Origin: Rhea pennata
Taxonomy: Eukaryota; Chordata; Aves; Rheiformes; Rheidae
Reading direction: 5' to 3'
DNA: 64,000 nt
NCBI RefSeq assembly: GCF_028389875.1
Contig: NC_084666.1
Location: forward strand, 33,636,308-33,700,307
Part shown: in pieces, positions 54,290-64,000 of the stretch
Numbering within the stretch: position 1 is the stretch's first letter
Layout of the letters: the number at the start of each line of letters is the position of its first letter
The notes under the pieces: generated by a model
The model's input: only the letters and a program-made list of their open reading frames with translations
The model's database searches: none
Told to the model about the DNA's origin: nothing
Position numbers and translations under genes: made by a program

Positions 54290-54720
54290 CCTCCCCTCAG
54301 GCTCTGACAGGCGTTCATTCAGGAGCTGAGTGAGGACACGCTGAGCCCCCGTTTTATGCAATCTCAGAGCTTCTGTGCTCAGGGAAGTACTAGGGCTGTC
54401 GGCCAGGTGCTGCAGTCAAGCAGCAATCAGAGAGAAGGAGCACGAAACACCTTGGGCAGCGGTTCTGCCCCTCATTTGCAAAGTGCGGAGGGCAACGCGC
54501 TGTGAAAGAGCTTTTACTTTCCTTCTAGACACGACTGGACCAGATGCTGGTGCTGAGTAGTCTAGCAGCTGAGCGACGAACCAACGCAACCAGCCCTGAA
54601 GGGCTGTCTCTGTGCTAAAGCCCTCCTGACCTCTCAGTCCTTCTGCCCTCAGAGGAACTCCCAGGTCGTGCCGAGCAGCCACGCTGCAAACTCCCTACCT
54701 GACATGCCACCTTATTTTCC
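54290..54720. promoter_or_regulatory. Moderate GC/CpG patch
   Basis: About 430 bases are clearly GC-richer than the flanks, with around 15 scattered CpGs (for example AACGCGCTG at about 54495, GAGCGACG at about 54572, CGTGCCG at about 54667). It is weaker than the two islands near 40-42 kb. Open frames run on both strands without any recognised domain. It may be an eroded CpG island, a distal regulatory element or an old repeat. Confidence 0.3.
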
Positions 54721-55534
54721 CTTTGTGCTGTCTGCCGGCAAATGTTTGCAGCCGTTTCTTTCCTGCTCCTCTGCTGATTTAGAGTTGTAAAAATGTGATT
54801 TATGGAATGCGGTGGAAAGGATTCCTTCCCATTTTATAGTAGTCTCATAGCTTATGCACACTGTCTTGAAAACAGATAAGGTGGAAGCAGCTGAATAGTA
54901 CACCAGAGGGCTTGCAGTTCCTCTGAAACTGAACGACATTTGACCTCAAAGTTAATTTTTCCATATTTCAACTAATGCTTTAGATAGGAGATACAGATGC
55001 AATTGAACTGAGGCCTGTAATTTCCATCATCAGGCATTTCAGGTTTTATAAATGACTTTTACCATTGGCTGTGGTTTTAGTTTGCATTTTTCAAAGTCTG
55101 ATTTAAATAGGACAATTCATTTTTTTCTGGGAGAAAAAAAAGACAATCAGAGAAGAAATCACAATTAGTGCCCTGGAAACACATTATTGTTGCTATTATT
55201 ATTTTTAAATTCAGTGTAAAAATTTCAGGACACATTATGTTTAGAGAAAAAAAATATACGCTGCTAATTTCCTACAAACTGATTAGGGTTAAAAAACAAA
55301 TGAATGTGTGGCTAAGAATAATGATGGTACTGTAGAAAATACTGAGCAAGCGATAAGCTGAATTAAAGTGCTACTAGACCAAATGTAGCCTGCATTTTTC
55401 ACCTCTACAAGCGGTAATTTCAGTGTTCAAAATGTTTTGAGCCCAAACGCCACAGGCAGTAATATCTAGCTTAAATTTCTTCATGGCACAGCTGGTTTCA
55501 GTGATACCTTTGTTCATAAGTCTTAAGAAATAAA
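54721..55534. other. AT-rich spacer between two GC patches
   Basis: Ordinary AT-rich sequence separates the patches at 54.3-54.7 kb and 55.5-55.7 kb. No gene was identified. Confidence 0.45.
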
Positions 55535-55690
55535 ATGACAGCTCTGAGCACCTTGCGGGAAGGCCTGCTCCTCTTCGCATTGCCCCGCAGGCTGCCCGTG
55601 AATTACGGGGCCATGCGATGGCAACGCCAGTTTAAAGGAGGACGTTGTGACGAGCATCATGTCATGACATTGGGGAACGAGTGCTCTGGG
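55535..55690. promoter_or_regulatory. Short CpG-rich patch
   Basis: About ten CpGs fall in roughly 140 bases (TTGCGGG, CCCCGC, CCCGTG, TACGGGG, TGCGATGG, ACGTTG, GACGAG). The patch includes a perfect CRE-like half (TGACG) and CATCATGTCATGACAT. It lies about 0.8 kb from the preceding patch. It may be a small regulatory element, but there is no direct evidence of transcription. Confidence 0.3.
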
Positions 55691-56129
55691 CTATTTACAG
55701 CCCAATGCTGTTCCTGGGTTTTGTACAGAAAGCCAGTGCAAAAATGCTATTGACTTCAATGAAAGCCACAAATGCTTGCCTGTTAAAATCTAGAGTACAG
55801 GATATTTGCTTAACCGGTTCAAAACACTCTCCCAAATTACTGGGAACACCGGATGAGACAATATTTGTAAATGTTAAGATGGAAAGCCTTCCACTTGTAC
55901 GTTCATTAAAACTTGAATGCAGCTTCTGTTTTGCCAGGTCCTTCACTTCGACCACGTTTTTGTCCTCGCAGTGTTTTCAGCCTGGTGTGGCAACTGGCTG
56001 TCTGCCAAAGTTGCTTGGATCACCTCACCTCTGACGTTCACAGATCAACAGATTTGATGGGAATATTAGTGAACTTGTTAGGCTGATTTGTTAAATTTCT
56101 TTTAAACAAATATCTATTAATTAGTAGCT

Positions 56130-56172
56130 TTTAAAATTAAGTTAGCATAGTTTATGCTAATCTAATTTTTAA
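56130..56172. repeat. Imperfect 43-nt hairpin, 3-nt loop
   Basis: TTAGCATA (56142-56149) pairs with TATGCTAA (56153-56160) across GTT. After one G-T wobble and one mismatch, pairing resumes for seven bases (AAAATTA with TAATTTT-type sequence) and then, past another mismatch, for two more. It is an AT-rich imperfect palindrome too short and weak for a typical microRNA precursor. Confidence 0.65.
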
Positions 56173-56242
56173 GTGATTCATCCAGAGTGTTTTCAGAACT
56201 GATGTAGTAAGAATGATGGAAATAAAATTGGCCCAGTTATTT

Positions 56243-56286
56243 TGTATATATGTGTGTGCGTGTGTGTGTGTGTTTATGTATGTATA
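56243..56286. repeat. (TG)n microsatellite with one CG
   Basis: Alternating TATA and TG units contain a single GCG, followed by TTTATGTATGTATATA. Alternation is unbroken for about 30 bases. Confidence 0.9.
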
Positions 56287-57550
56287 TAAACTCCTTTCAG
56301 AGAGTCATGTCTTAAGTGGAAACTTCTAGAGCAAGAAGCTGAGCTCTAGCTTTGCTCATTATCAAAAGAATTTTTTCTTTAACCTTCCAAAATAAAGCAA
56401 AATTCAATGAGGTGCTTACAGCCCTATTTCATGATGTTTCCCAATTTTCTAATTCAAAAGCAGATTTTTATTTTGAATTAGGTATGCCATACCATACCTA
56501 AGGCACTGGCATTTCCAGTGTGCAAACTCTCTTGTCATTTTTGATCTTTCTTTCGAGTCCTAACTGCCGGTTATTTTTTATGGATCCTGTCTCTTTTGAT
56601 TACCTGGTGTACCAAAATAAAGAATAGATTTTAGACTGTTACTCAGTGTACTGATACCAGACATTATTGTCGTGCTGATAACAGCTGGTCTTATCCAGAA
56701 TTACATTCAAAGAGTAATTAGTTTAACTTAAGAGAACAAAGTACAAATTTCATCAGAGGCTACATGTTATGAACTGTTGTGGGTAGAGTTGATTCTCGAC
56801 TGGTGTTTGGAGCAGCCAGTCATTATACTGCCGGCAAAAAGGCCAATTAGCTGCTGGAGTTTGTTAAGGTGTTGAGATCTCCCCTGCCCAAATCCCTTTT
56901 CTCGTGGCTATTTTCCAGCCCACTCAGAGTAGCTGTAATTTCCCAATGGAAAAGGTTTCTCTGGCTTTAAGGAAATGCTACTCTGGCTTTGGGAAAGGCT
57001 AAGTATTATTCTGAGAGTAAATTAGAAGCTGTGATTGCAGCACTTCCTAAAATAAGGAGGAACATGTTTTCCGAGTGTAGAAAATAGAGTTAATGCTGTA
57101 ACTACACGAGATTCACCTGTTTCATATTTATTCTTCTAAATCCCTTAGTGGTGGATCTAATAAATATGGAAATGAATGATTTTATTGAACAAAGGAAATT
57201 TGAGTATTGGCTTCAACAAGAATGAGAAGAGATTTGGAGATACAAACAAATTACCATGGCAAAACAGGTACTTTACATCAGTTAAGATTTAAGCTAGGAT
57301 ATTTGTTTAACTCAAACTAGCCATAAGCTGCAAAAATATGGAGGGTGAATTATCACCATTCAAGGGATGCACAACAGCTTGTTAATCCGTGGAAACAGGT
57401 TCAGTGTGTGACCCCTAGGACACTTAGGCCATGTTTTCTAGTGTCTCAAAAATCTAGTATCTATCCAGGATCAGCCTTATCTCAGCAACAGCCACAGGCC
57501 CTGATGGCCTGCTGCTTGTACGTCGTCTAAACTGGCTGCGGATGCTGCAG

Positions 57551-57579
57551 GTTGTCTGTATTATATTGATACAGACAAC
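57551..57579. repeat. 29-nt perfect hairpin
   Basis: GTTGTCTGTAT (57551-57561) and ATACAGACAAC (57569-57579) are perfect 11-bp arms. A G-T and an A-T pair extend the stem inward to leave a 3-nt loop. It is too small for a microRNA precursor and no flanking duplication was seen. It may be chance or a templated inversion. Confidence 0.75.
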
Positions 57580-59970
57580 GCTCCATCCTGCACAGCACTC
57601 GTACCCAATGACTCCAGAGATCCTTTTTCTCATGTTTGTTGTATTAATCTTTCTTTCCCAATACTTTATTCTTATTTTCTTTCACATCACACCAATTTCT
57701 GGAGCAAGCATCACATTATCTAGTTCCTACACTGCACTTCTTGTTATTAGTCTTAACACATACTATTTCTTTCTTTTTCTTTTTTTTAGAGAAGGAAGGA
57801 TAAAATCAATATTTACTCATCTGCAGATGTTTTTCAGTAGAAAATATGCCAATATTCGTAAATGCTTTGAGTGTGGATGATATGAACCTGTATACAAGCC
57901 TACCCTCTTTATTTCCATATCCTGAATTATATAATTGATAGAGTAAAAATTACTCTCAAAATTTAAAATTCTTTTTATATTCTCTCCCCACACATAAACC
58001 CCAGTATCCAATATCCTAATCACATTTACTCTTTTTTCAAACCTGTTACATATTTAGATCTAACCTTAAGACACTAATACAAACTGCTGCCAAATCAGAT
58101 CCAGGACTTGATTCTCTGTCTGAGATCAGTGGAGAGACTGTTCGTAGCCCTTGGGCTGTGGGACCAAGGCATGACCCATGGCCTTTTCTTCTAATGGGCT
58201 TGGACCACGTCTGTGGCAGTGGAAGCAGACTGGGATTCTGTGGATCAAGAAGAAATGTTTCAAATGTAACTAGTTCAACAGAAAATGCCCACATCCTCCA
58301 GAAGTAGCTATCTTCTTGACCTTGTCCTGCTTCCACTGGTGTTGGTCAGAGATTTGCTCAACAGTTCCCTAAATTAAGTTAGATAACTTTAGGGGCTCAG
58401 GGGGAGTGTTGTTGAAATCTGCAATAGCCAAAACCCATAGCAACACTGCCACAACATAAGCTGAGTTATACTACCATACCTAGTCATCCCACAAGTACAT
58501 TGTGCTCCATTCACAAGCCTTCCCAGCTCAGCCTTTCTTGGGAGATCCAAATGGCCCTTTCATTTTCAGACTAGCCATTTAAACATTCATATGACCTTAA
58601 ATCTGGTTGTTGGCTCAGAGCAGCAACAGTTTACTCACGGAAATCCCAGATAGTAATGTCCTGATAAAAAAGATAAGTTGTACCAATATCACTTAAAAGA
58701 GAAAAATAGCTGCCCCTAGATCATACTGTTAGAGGGATAACTATGGGGCAAAATATTCACAGCTCTTCATTGATCTCTTAAGATGATATTAAACTCTAGA
58801 TTCCCTAAACGAAGGTGAGTTTGATCATAAAAAAGCAATTTATATTGTACTCATTAAAGGAGCCATCCAAAATGAGAATCACGATTTTGACAGTTGCACA
58901 ATTTAATCTTAATAAAATTTTTACCACTTTTTGTTCTTTAATGAAAATGACAAAAAGTTTTTAACATAATTCCTGTCATCAAGAATAAGAAAAGATCTGT
59001 CAAAGAAATATTCATTCTGGTTCTTCTCCTCTCTGACTGAAATATAATTTCTCAGGAAAGCTGTTTAAGTTAGTGGAATTCTATTAATACAAAAGAGTAT
59101 TATGAAGATGTACACAGTTACTTTCAACTTGTATTTCAGTTCTTTATTTTCATTCATTCAGATTCTACTATGGAAATTACACAGACAACAGTTCTGTTTT
59201 AACAACATTATCATGTCAAATAAAGCTGGAGAGTAATGTACAGTTTGTATTCACCTATTCAGATAGCTTTTCATATCAATATGGAAAAAGAGATTTTTAT
59301 TTCTCTCTTTTCTAAACACTTTTATCTCCATTATCCAAAAATAAAATGGCTTATATTAGCATATTTCCCAGAATTGCTGTTCAGTCAAGATTCATGATTT
59401 TTGTCTTTGCTTTACTAGTTCAAGAACGTTTCATTATCAAAGAATATTCTTAGCTACTATATGAATAAACAACACAAGTATATGATTAAATGCTCTGCAA
59501 AAAAGCAAGAAGTAGGAAAAATGTTCTTATTAGCATAAAACTGGAAGAGTATGGTTATGGAAAGGCATTTGTAATAGAGTATAAATGATTTAAAAAAAAA
59601 AAAGCCATCCGTGCTTCAGCTGTTTTTCCAACATCATCCGGATTGTTTCATGATATTAAGTCTAAGTTGTTTCTGGCTAAATCCACATAGGCAACTTGGG
59701 CTGTGCATGGGAATACTTACCTTTTAGACATATTTTGCTCAATGGAGAATAATATGTGTGCATGAGCAGAGCGTACATTAATCCAGCACACTGCACCAAA
59801 GAATGAGGCACAGATAATAGCATGCTGGTGGTCTGGGGAGCCACCTATACCTGCTAGTATAAAATGTTGAAGCAAATCATTGGGTGAAAACTTCCCCCCT
59901 TTTAATGACATAGTTACAGGTGGAGAGGCACATCTCTCTCCCATGCAGTACTACTGATTGACTTAGAGCC

Positions 59971-60123
59971 TATGGGATAGTGTAGTAGTTAGCACATCTG
60001 CTTTACATGCTGAAGTTCCAGGGTTCAAGCCCCAGTGGAACCAGCACCAGGAAATCTTTGGGAGATTGGACTTAGATGATTTCCAGAGGTCCCTTCCAAC
60101 CTTACTGATTCTGTGATTCTATG
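59971..60123 (+). mobile_element. tRNA-Val(TAC)-derived SINE-like element with CR1 3' tail
   Basis: The first 73 bases (59971-60043) align by eye over the whole length of vertebrate tRNA-Val(TAC). They include an A-box-like TAGTGTAGTAG at 59978-59988, an anticodon loop TTTACAT with anticodon TAC at 60004-60006, a B box GGTTCAAGCCC at 60022-60032 and the 3' acceptor end GTGGAACCA. The 5' acceptor strand (TATGGG) no longer pairs with it, and one anticodon-stem pair is lost, so it is not a working tRNA gene. A short linker follows, then a CR1 3' end: GATTGGACTTAGATGATTTCC, AGAGGTCCCTTCCAACC, and octamers GATTCTGTG/ATTCTATG ending at 60123. It has the same composite plan as the tRNA-Ile SINE at 8.2 kb but a different tRNA parent. 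It is either a distinct SINE family or a one-off template-switch chimera. Confidence 0.88.
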
Positions 60124-61552
60124 CAACAAAAATGTTCTGAAATCTCCACTGGCTTCAAAGAATTTGAGGTCAATCTCCTAAAGGATACTGACATCTACAA
60201 CCATAAAAATGATTAGGATTTTCTTATTAGAAAAGAAAGTGAAAGTTAAATAAAATATTACTTCTTTTGAGACTAAGGAATCTACCAGGAACCTCTACAA
60301 TGCAAGCCAAAATGTAGCTGACATATCATCTAGAAGCAATTTCAGACAATGGAAATCAGGGTTGGGTGCCACTATAACATTGCTAAGGAAACTTGGACTG
60401 TGGCATAACAGCACCTTATCACATTGCCTGAATGCTTGCTGTCCTGAACTAGTGCTCGTGGTTAGAGGTAGGTTCATGGAACAGCAGTCTACCAGCTCTG
60501 CAGTAAATCCTGTTCTATAAGGCTGCATCTTCCTTTCGCAACCTTATCCTTTCTTGAGGAAAACAGCATTTGGCCTATTTACAAAATCTGAGCAAGACTA
60601 GGTAGTGAATCGATTAAGTATGTTAACTGCCTGAGAACCAAGGTTGACCAATTTTGATCTTCTGGATGGTAACAATTCTGAATCTTAATTTAATGAGAGG
60701 AGTGGAAGAGAGAGGGAGAAAAAGATGTAAATGAATTTCTTTTTTTTATATTTATTTTTTGATACATTTGTTCCTGTGGTACAAAAGAGAAACAGAAAGA
60801 GTAGAATATGCAAAAACAGATGTGGAACTATGAAGCCTCCCCATAGACTCCTTGAGAAGGAAGATGTACATAAAGAGCAATCTGTGTGGCCATGAAAGTA
60901 CAAACTGATTCAGAAAGAGGATATGAAAACGTGTAATAGTAAGCACATAATTCATTTCAAAAGCTGAAATGCATATAACTGTCCCAGAGTTACAGGGAAT
61001 TAGTCTTTCTTGTATGATTAAATACAGCTAATGTTTGCAAATATGAGGAAATCACTGCATGACTGATCTACAGAATGCAAAGTTTGCCAGGAAAAGTAAT
61101 ACATTTTCTTAGACCAAACTGATATAGCTGGAGCAGGAGAAGACAAGCTGAAAGGCTAACTTAATGCCTCAGACCACAGCAGCTGCAACAACTACACTAT
61201 TACAACATTGCTGATATAAATAAGACCTTCCTTTCATCTGAGAATCATATTCACTTCTCCAGTGTTGTACAGCGCTTAGAATCATCTGAGGCAAATTCCA
61301 ACAGCAGATCATCCTTCTCTGCTGCAATGCCGATAGTTTCTAAATGATAAGGTCAGTTTCCTAATGTATTTTTGAGTAACCTTAAGGAAAATGTCTCCCT
61401 ATCTTTTCTAGAAGATTTTCAAGGGATATAAATCTTTTCCGATGAAATTACAACCTGGACTGTTATTTCTTTGCTGCAGTCCTGTTCTCTTTTCCACATT
61501 TGTAGACCAAAAAATGCCTAATGTTTCTGCCATATTTCAGTTATGACTTTTC

Positions 61553-61574
61553 TTTTTTTTTTTTTTTTTTTTTT
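61553..61574 (-). repeat. T22 homopolymer
   Basis: Twenty-two Ts in a row. On the minus strand this is an A22 run, but no canonical AATAAA precedes it there and no retroposed transcript was recognised. Confidence 0.9.
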
Positions 61575-62113
61575 GTAAAGTTGTGATGTTATTTCATCTT
61601 CACTTGTGATCTTACAGTTCCTATCAGCTTCATCTGCTGCTGGTCAGTTAGAATTATTTCAGGATATGTTTCCAAAATATTTGGTTGTTTAGTTTTCATA
61701 GACCAACATTTCAGCTGTACTGCTTCTTAATCATATATTTTGCTGAGGGGAGCTTCCCACTCAGTACTATCTGCTGCTCATCCTGTTACATCGTTTCCAA
61801 GTGTCTGAAATGCATTTTGTTTTAAGTTGTTTCATGACTTCTTTCAAATATTCATGCATTCAACGCAACTAAAAAGCTGAGTTGGGTGGTCCATACTGCT
61901 TTGTGATAGAGGTAAGAGCAAAACATCATGGGTGATTTCAACATTGTTAAGCAGTTTATTGATATTCCAGAAGTGATGTGGCTGAATCAGCATTGTCTCC
62001 ACTGTAAGAGGTTTCTTTTGTTAACTCTTCTGGCGCCAATCACAAAACACATCGCACAGCTTCAGTCATTTCCTATCCTATCATCTCTTTTAATTGAACA
62101 TTCTTACAGAAGT

Positions 62114-62146
62114 CTATAGAGGCTATAGCTAAAGGCTATAGAGGCT
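62114..62146. repeat. 22-bp-period partial tandem duplication
   Basis: CTATAGAGGCT occurs at 62114-62124 and 62136-62146, with a related CTATAGCTAAAGG between. It is a small local duplication. Confidence 0.75.
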
Positions 62147-62283
62147 GAGACTCTCTTTGTTTTCCAGACTAATTACGTTACAGAACTTCATTCTCCTATT
62201 CAGACTGCTTCAAAGCTTCTTCAGCTGGGCATGTTCCCCATGTATAGCATCAGATACGACTTTCTCCATCCAAATCAGTTGGT

Positions 62284-62336
62284 ACCATCACTCAAATAGC
62301 ATCTTAAATAGGACCATCACTTAAATAGCACCTAAA
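62284..62336. repeat. Imperfect 29-bp tandem duplication
   Basis: ACCATCACTCAAATAGCATC is followed 29 bp later by ACCATCACTTAAATAGCACC. The copies differ at a few positions, so the duplication is older than the one at 25.35 kb. Confidence 0.8.
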
Positions 62337-64000
62337 ACCATAACTGTCTTCTCAATAATTATAGTAATAGTTTGGAGGAGATTGCTGCTGCACATTACAG
62401 CAGCGTACATGAATTAAAACGTCAGCTAAAAAAAGCTGCATTTAGAGTTTAGTAGTTGTAGACACTGATGTTCCCATGTAGACATTTCTCTACAAATGGC
62501 CAAATTCTTTTCTGATTTACATAGTGGAATTGCATACTATTTCAGCCAGAGCAAAACTTAGCCAAGATTCTGCCCAGATATCTCACCTATTTGCTCTGAA
62601 GAGACCCAGAATTAATTTTCACTATCATAGTCCCGTACAGTTCTGCTGAAGCTAATGGAGTTGCACAGGTCTGACCAGAATTTGGCTTCAGTTTTCTAAG
62701 CACATATGTTCACTTCATTCCAGCCATTTCTTCGTGGACTACATTAGTTAGGATGGAGCTTAAGGGCAAGATGCTGATCCCTTACTCAAAGCATATACAA
62801 CTGTGATACTACATAGGAAAATTACATTCAATTCTATTTGTCTGCCCTCTCCCTTTCACTTAGGTACAAACATTGTCAATCAGCACCAAGCTCTATCACG
62901 TTCTGAGGGAAGGTTTACCTCTGTGATAGGATAAATCTTGTTTATTTTGCTGGATGCTCTTAACTTAAACACTGCCAAGGCAGGTTGCACCTTCTGCTAG
63001 GAATTTATAGGAGCTCTAGCAGCAATGCATGAGATGATCCTCTTAATTAACATCTCTCTTATTTCTTTCCCTCCTACCATCCATAGACTCATAGACACCG
63101 GGCCAGCATTGTCCACCTGTGCTGGTGACTGCAGGCCTTCTGGCTCAGAAAGCGATGCAGATGCCTTGAGCTGCTCAGTAACTACCTCTCGTATATTTTT
63201 TAGATGCTGAGGGCTCCATGCCTGTGCACCTGGCATGGGACACCACATTTTCATTCAGCTGTTGATGACCTTGAGTCCAGTTGAGAAAAGAGCTCATTTG
63301 AATTCTCCACAGCTTGTTTGCCTCTGCATCTAATTCGTTACCTGCTCACTTCTAATCAGAACAGTTGCCATGGAACAGTTGTTCTGCTCTGTGCAGTTAA
63401 CAGTTGTTTCCTCCTCAGCCAGGATACAGGGCTTTTCCTGGTGGGGCGATCTGCAACAGAATATGGGGGAAAAAAAAAAAACAGTCCTGTTCATAGATCA
63501 AAAGGTTAGTGTAAAAAAACTTAGAAGACAACATTTAGGTTTTCTACCACGAGAAGTTTCCCACTAGCCAAAAGACGTTCCTGTTACATTGTGATTTTTT
63601 GAATATTGTTAGCCCTTTTCACTCTAAGCATTTATTTTCCAAAATGTATGGGTTGCTGTGATGATAATATACTTCTTTTTTCTTTTTATCCCAATATCCT
63701 TCTATATTCACAGTCAAATTTGCCTAAAATTTCATGGGACTTGGACTGCCAAGAATTCCCAGTGATAAACTATTTTTTTTTTTGTTTTATTATAGATTTA
63801 GATAAAAGAAAAAAAGTTCTGCTTTGTACTTAAGCAAAAACTTGTATTTCAAACAAATGCACAGCATTTGGGGCATTATAACCACCCCTTATATTCCTCA
63901 AAGAAAAGCTATACATTGTTTGTACTGGTACTGCTGTTGCTGTCGTGGGTGGAGACCAATCATACAGAAGAAAGAATGCTGCTGGTTTAGAACTGACTGC

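Larger units (their letters stand above)
55691..59970. other. AT-rich non-coding DNA with hairpins and a TG repeat
   Basis: No gene is supported. The stretch contains hairpins at 56130-56172 and 57551-57579 and a TG microsatellite at 56243-56286. A 117-codon frame at 55681-56034 begins with GTG rather than ATG and has no recognised motif. The 56640-57000 segment, with CAATTAGCTGCTGG-type homeobox and E-box motifs, looks more information-rich than its flanks. Confidence 0.45.
60124..64000. other. AT-rich non-coding DNA, no gene seen
   Basis: No gene was established. A T22 run lies at 61553-61574. Small duplications occur at 62114-62146 (CTATAGAGGCT twice, 22-bp period) and at 62284-62336 (imperfect 29-bp unit starting ACCATCACT). 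A minus-strand ATG frame of 85 codons (63254 to 62997) looks mildly protein-like in composition but has no recognised domain. T-rich runs occur near 63770. Confidence 0.45.

Noticed and set aside
55681..56034. 117-codon + strand frame
   Set aside because: It begins with GTG, has no recognised motif, and overlaps an open frame on the other strand.
58046..58336. 96-codon minus-strand frame
   Set aside because: Starts with GTG, no recognised domain, and no supporting splice sites.
59971..60043. Possible functional tRNA-Val(TAC) gene
   Set aside because: The 5' acceptor strand is unpaired, an anticodon-stem pair is lost, and it is fused to a CR1 tail. It is a SINE head.
62997..63254. 85-codon ATG frame on the minus strand with protein-like composition
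   Set aside because: No recognised domain and no splice or promoter context. A faint resemblance of CATAGACTCATAGACA to inverted CR1 octamers at about 63084 was not backed by the adjoining CR1 core.
1..64000. CRISPR arrays, operons, phage or bacterial defence systems
   Set aside because: No regularly spaced repeats, no dense ORFs, no ribosome-binding sites. The CR1 and SINE content shows a bird nuclear genome.

Overview
This window reads as nuclear DNA from a bird. The deciding evidence is three CR1-type retroposon 3' ends, all on the + strand. Each carries the avian CR1 block (a variant of GATCTCCAGAGGTCCCTTCCAA), and the two SINEs end in ATTCTATG-like octamers. One is a decayed CR1 LINE (about 1306-2051). 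One is a tRNA-Ile-headed SINE with a CR1 tail (8243-8382), the architecture of TguSINE1 of zebra finch and relatives, so a passerine or near relative is likely. The third is a tRNA-Val(TAC)-headed copy with the same kind of tail (59971-60123). The rest is AT-rich and repeat-poor, as expected of an avian gene desert or a very long intron.

No protein-coding gene can be supported. The longest open frames are 145 codons or fewer; the longest is open only because it reads the opposite strand of a 42-A run. There are no rRNA genes, no intact tRNA genes, no CRISPR arrays, and no prokaryotic operon features. Two short segments have the layout of internal exons, with pyrimidine tract plus AG in front and GT behind: 21333-21422 (90 nt, open in one frame, locally CpG-rich) and 31092-31134 (43 nt). 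Both are weak candidates.

Layout: 1-5.5 kb holds a CR1 copy, an AT/AC microsatellite and an A42 tract. 5.5-20 kb is AT-rich with the tRNA-Ile SINE at 8.2 kb. 20.1-20.5 kb is a GC-rich patch, followed by the exon-like segment at 21.3 kb. 25.3-25.9 kb holds an exact 61-bp tandem duplication and a compact palindrome flanked by near-identical 8-bp direct repeats. 39.5-42.2 kb is the most promoter-like zone: two short CpG-dense islands about 2.2 kb apart, with a long Z-DNA-prone alternating tract and a 26-bp palindrome between them. 42-54 kb is plain. 54.3-55.7 kb has two weaker GC/CpG patches. 56-60 kb has hairpins, a TG repeat and the tRNA-Val SINE. 60-64 kb is plain.

No new enzymatic or defence system is visible. 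The observations most worth checking are the tRNA-Val/CR1 composite, the palindromic mini-insertion at 25.85 kb, the paired CpG islands with the Z-DNA tract, and the 90-nt exon-like segment.
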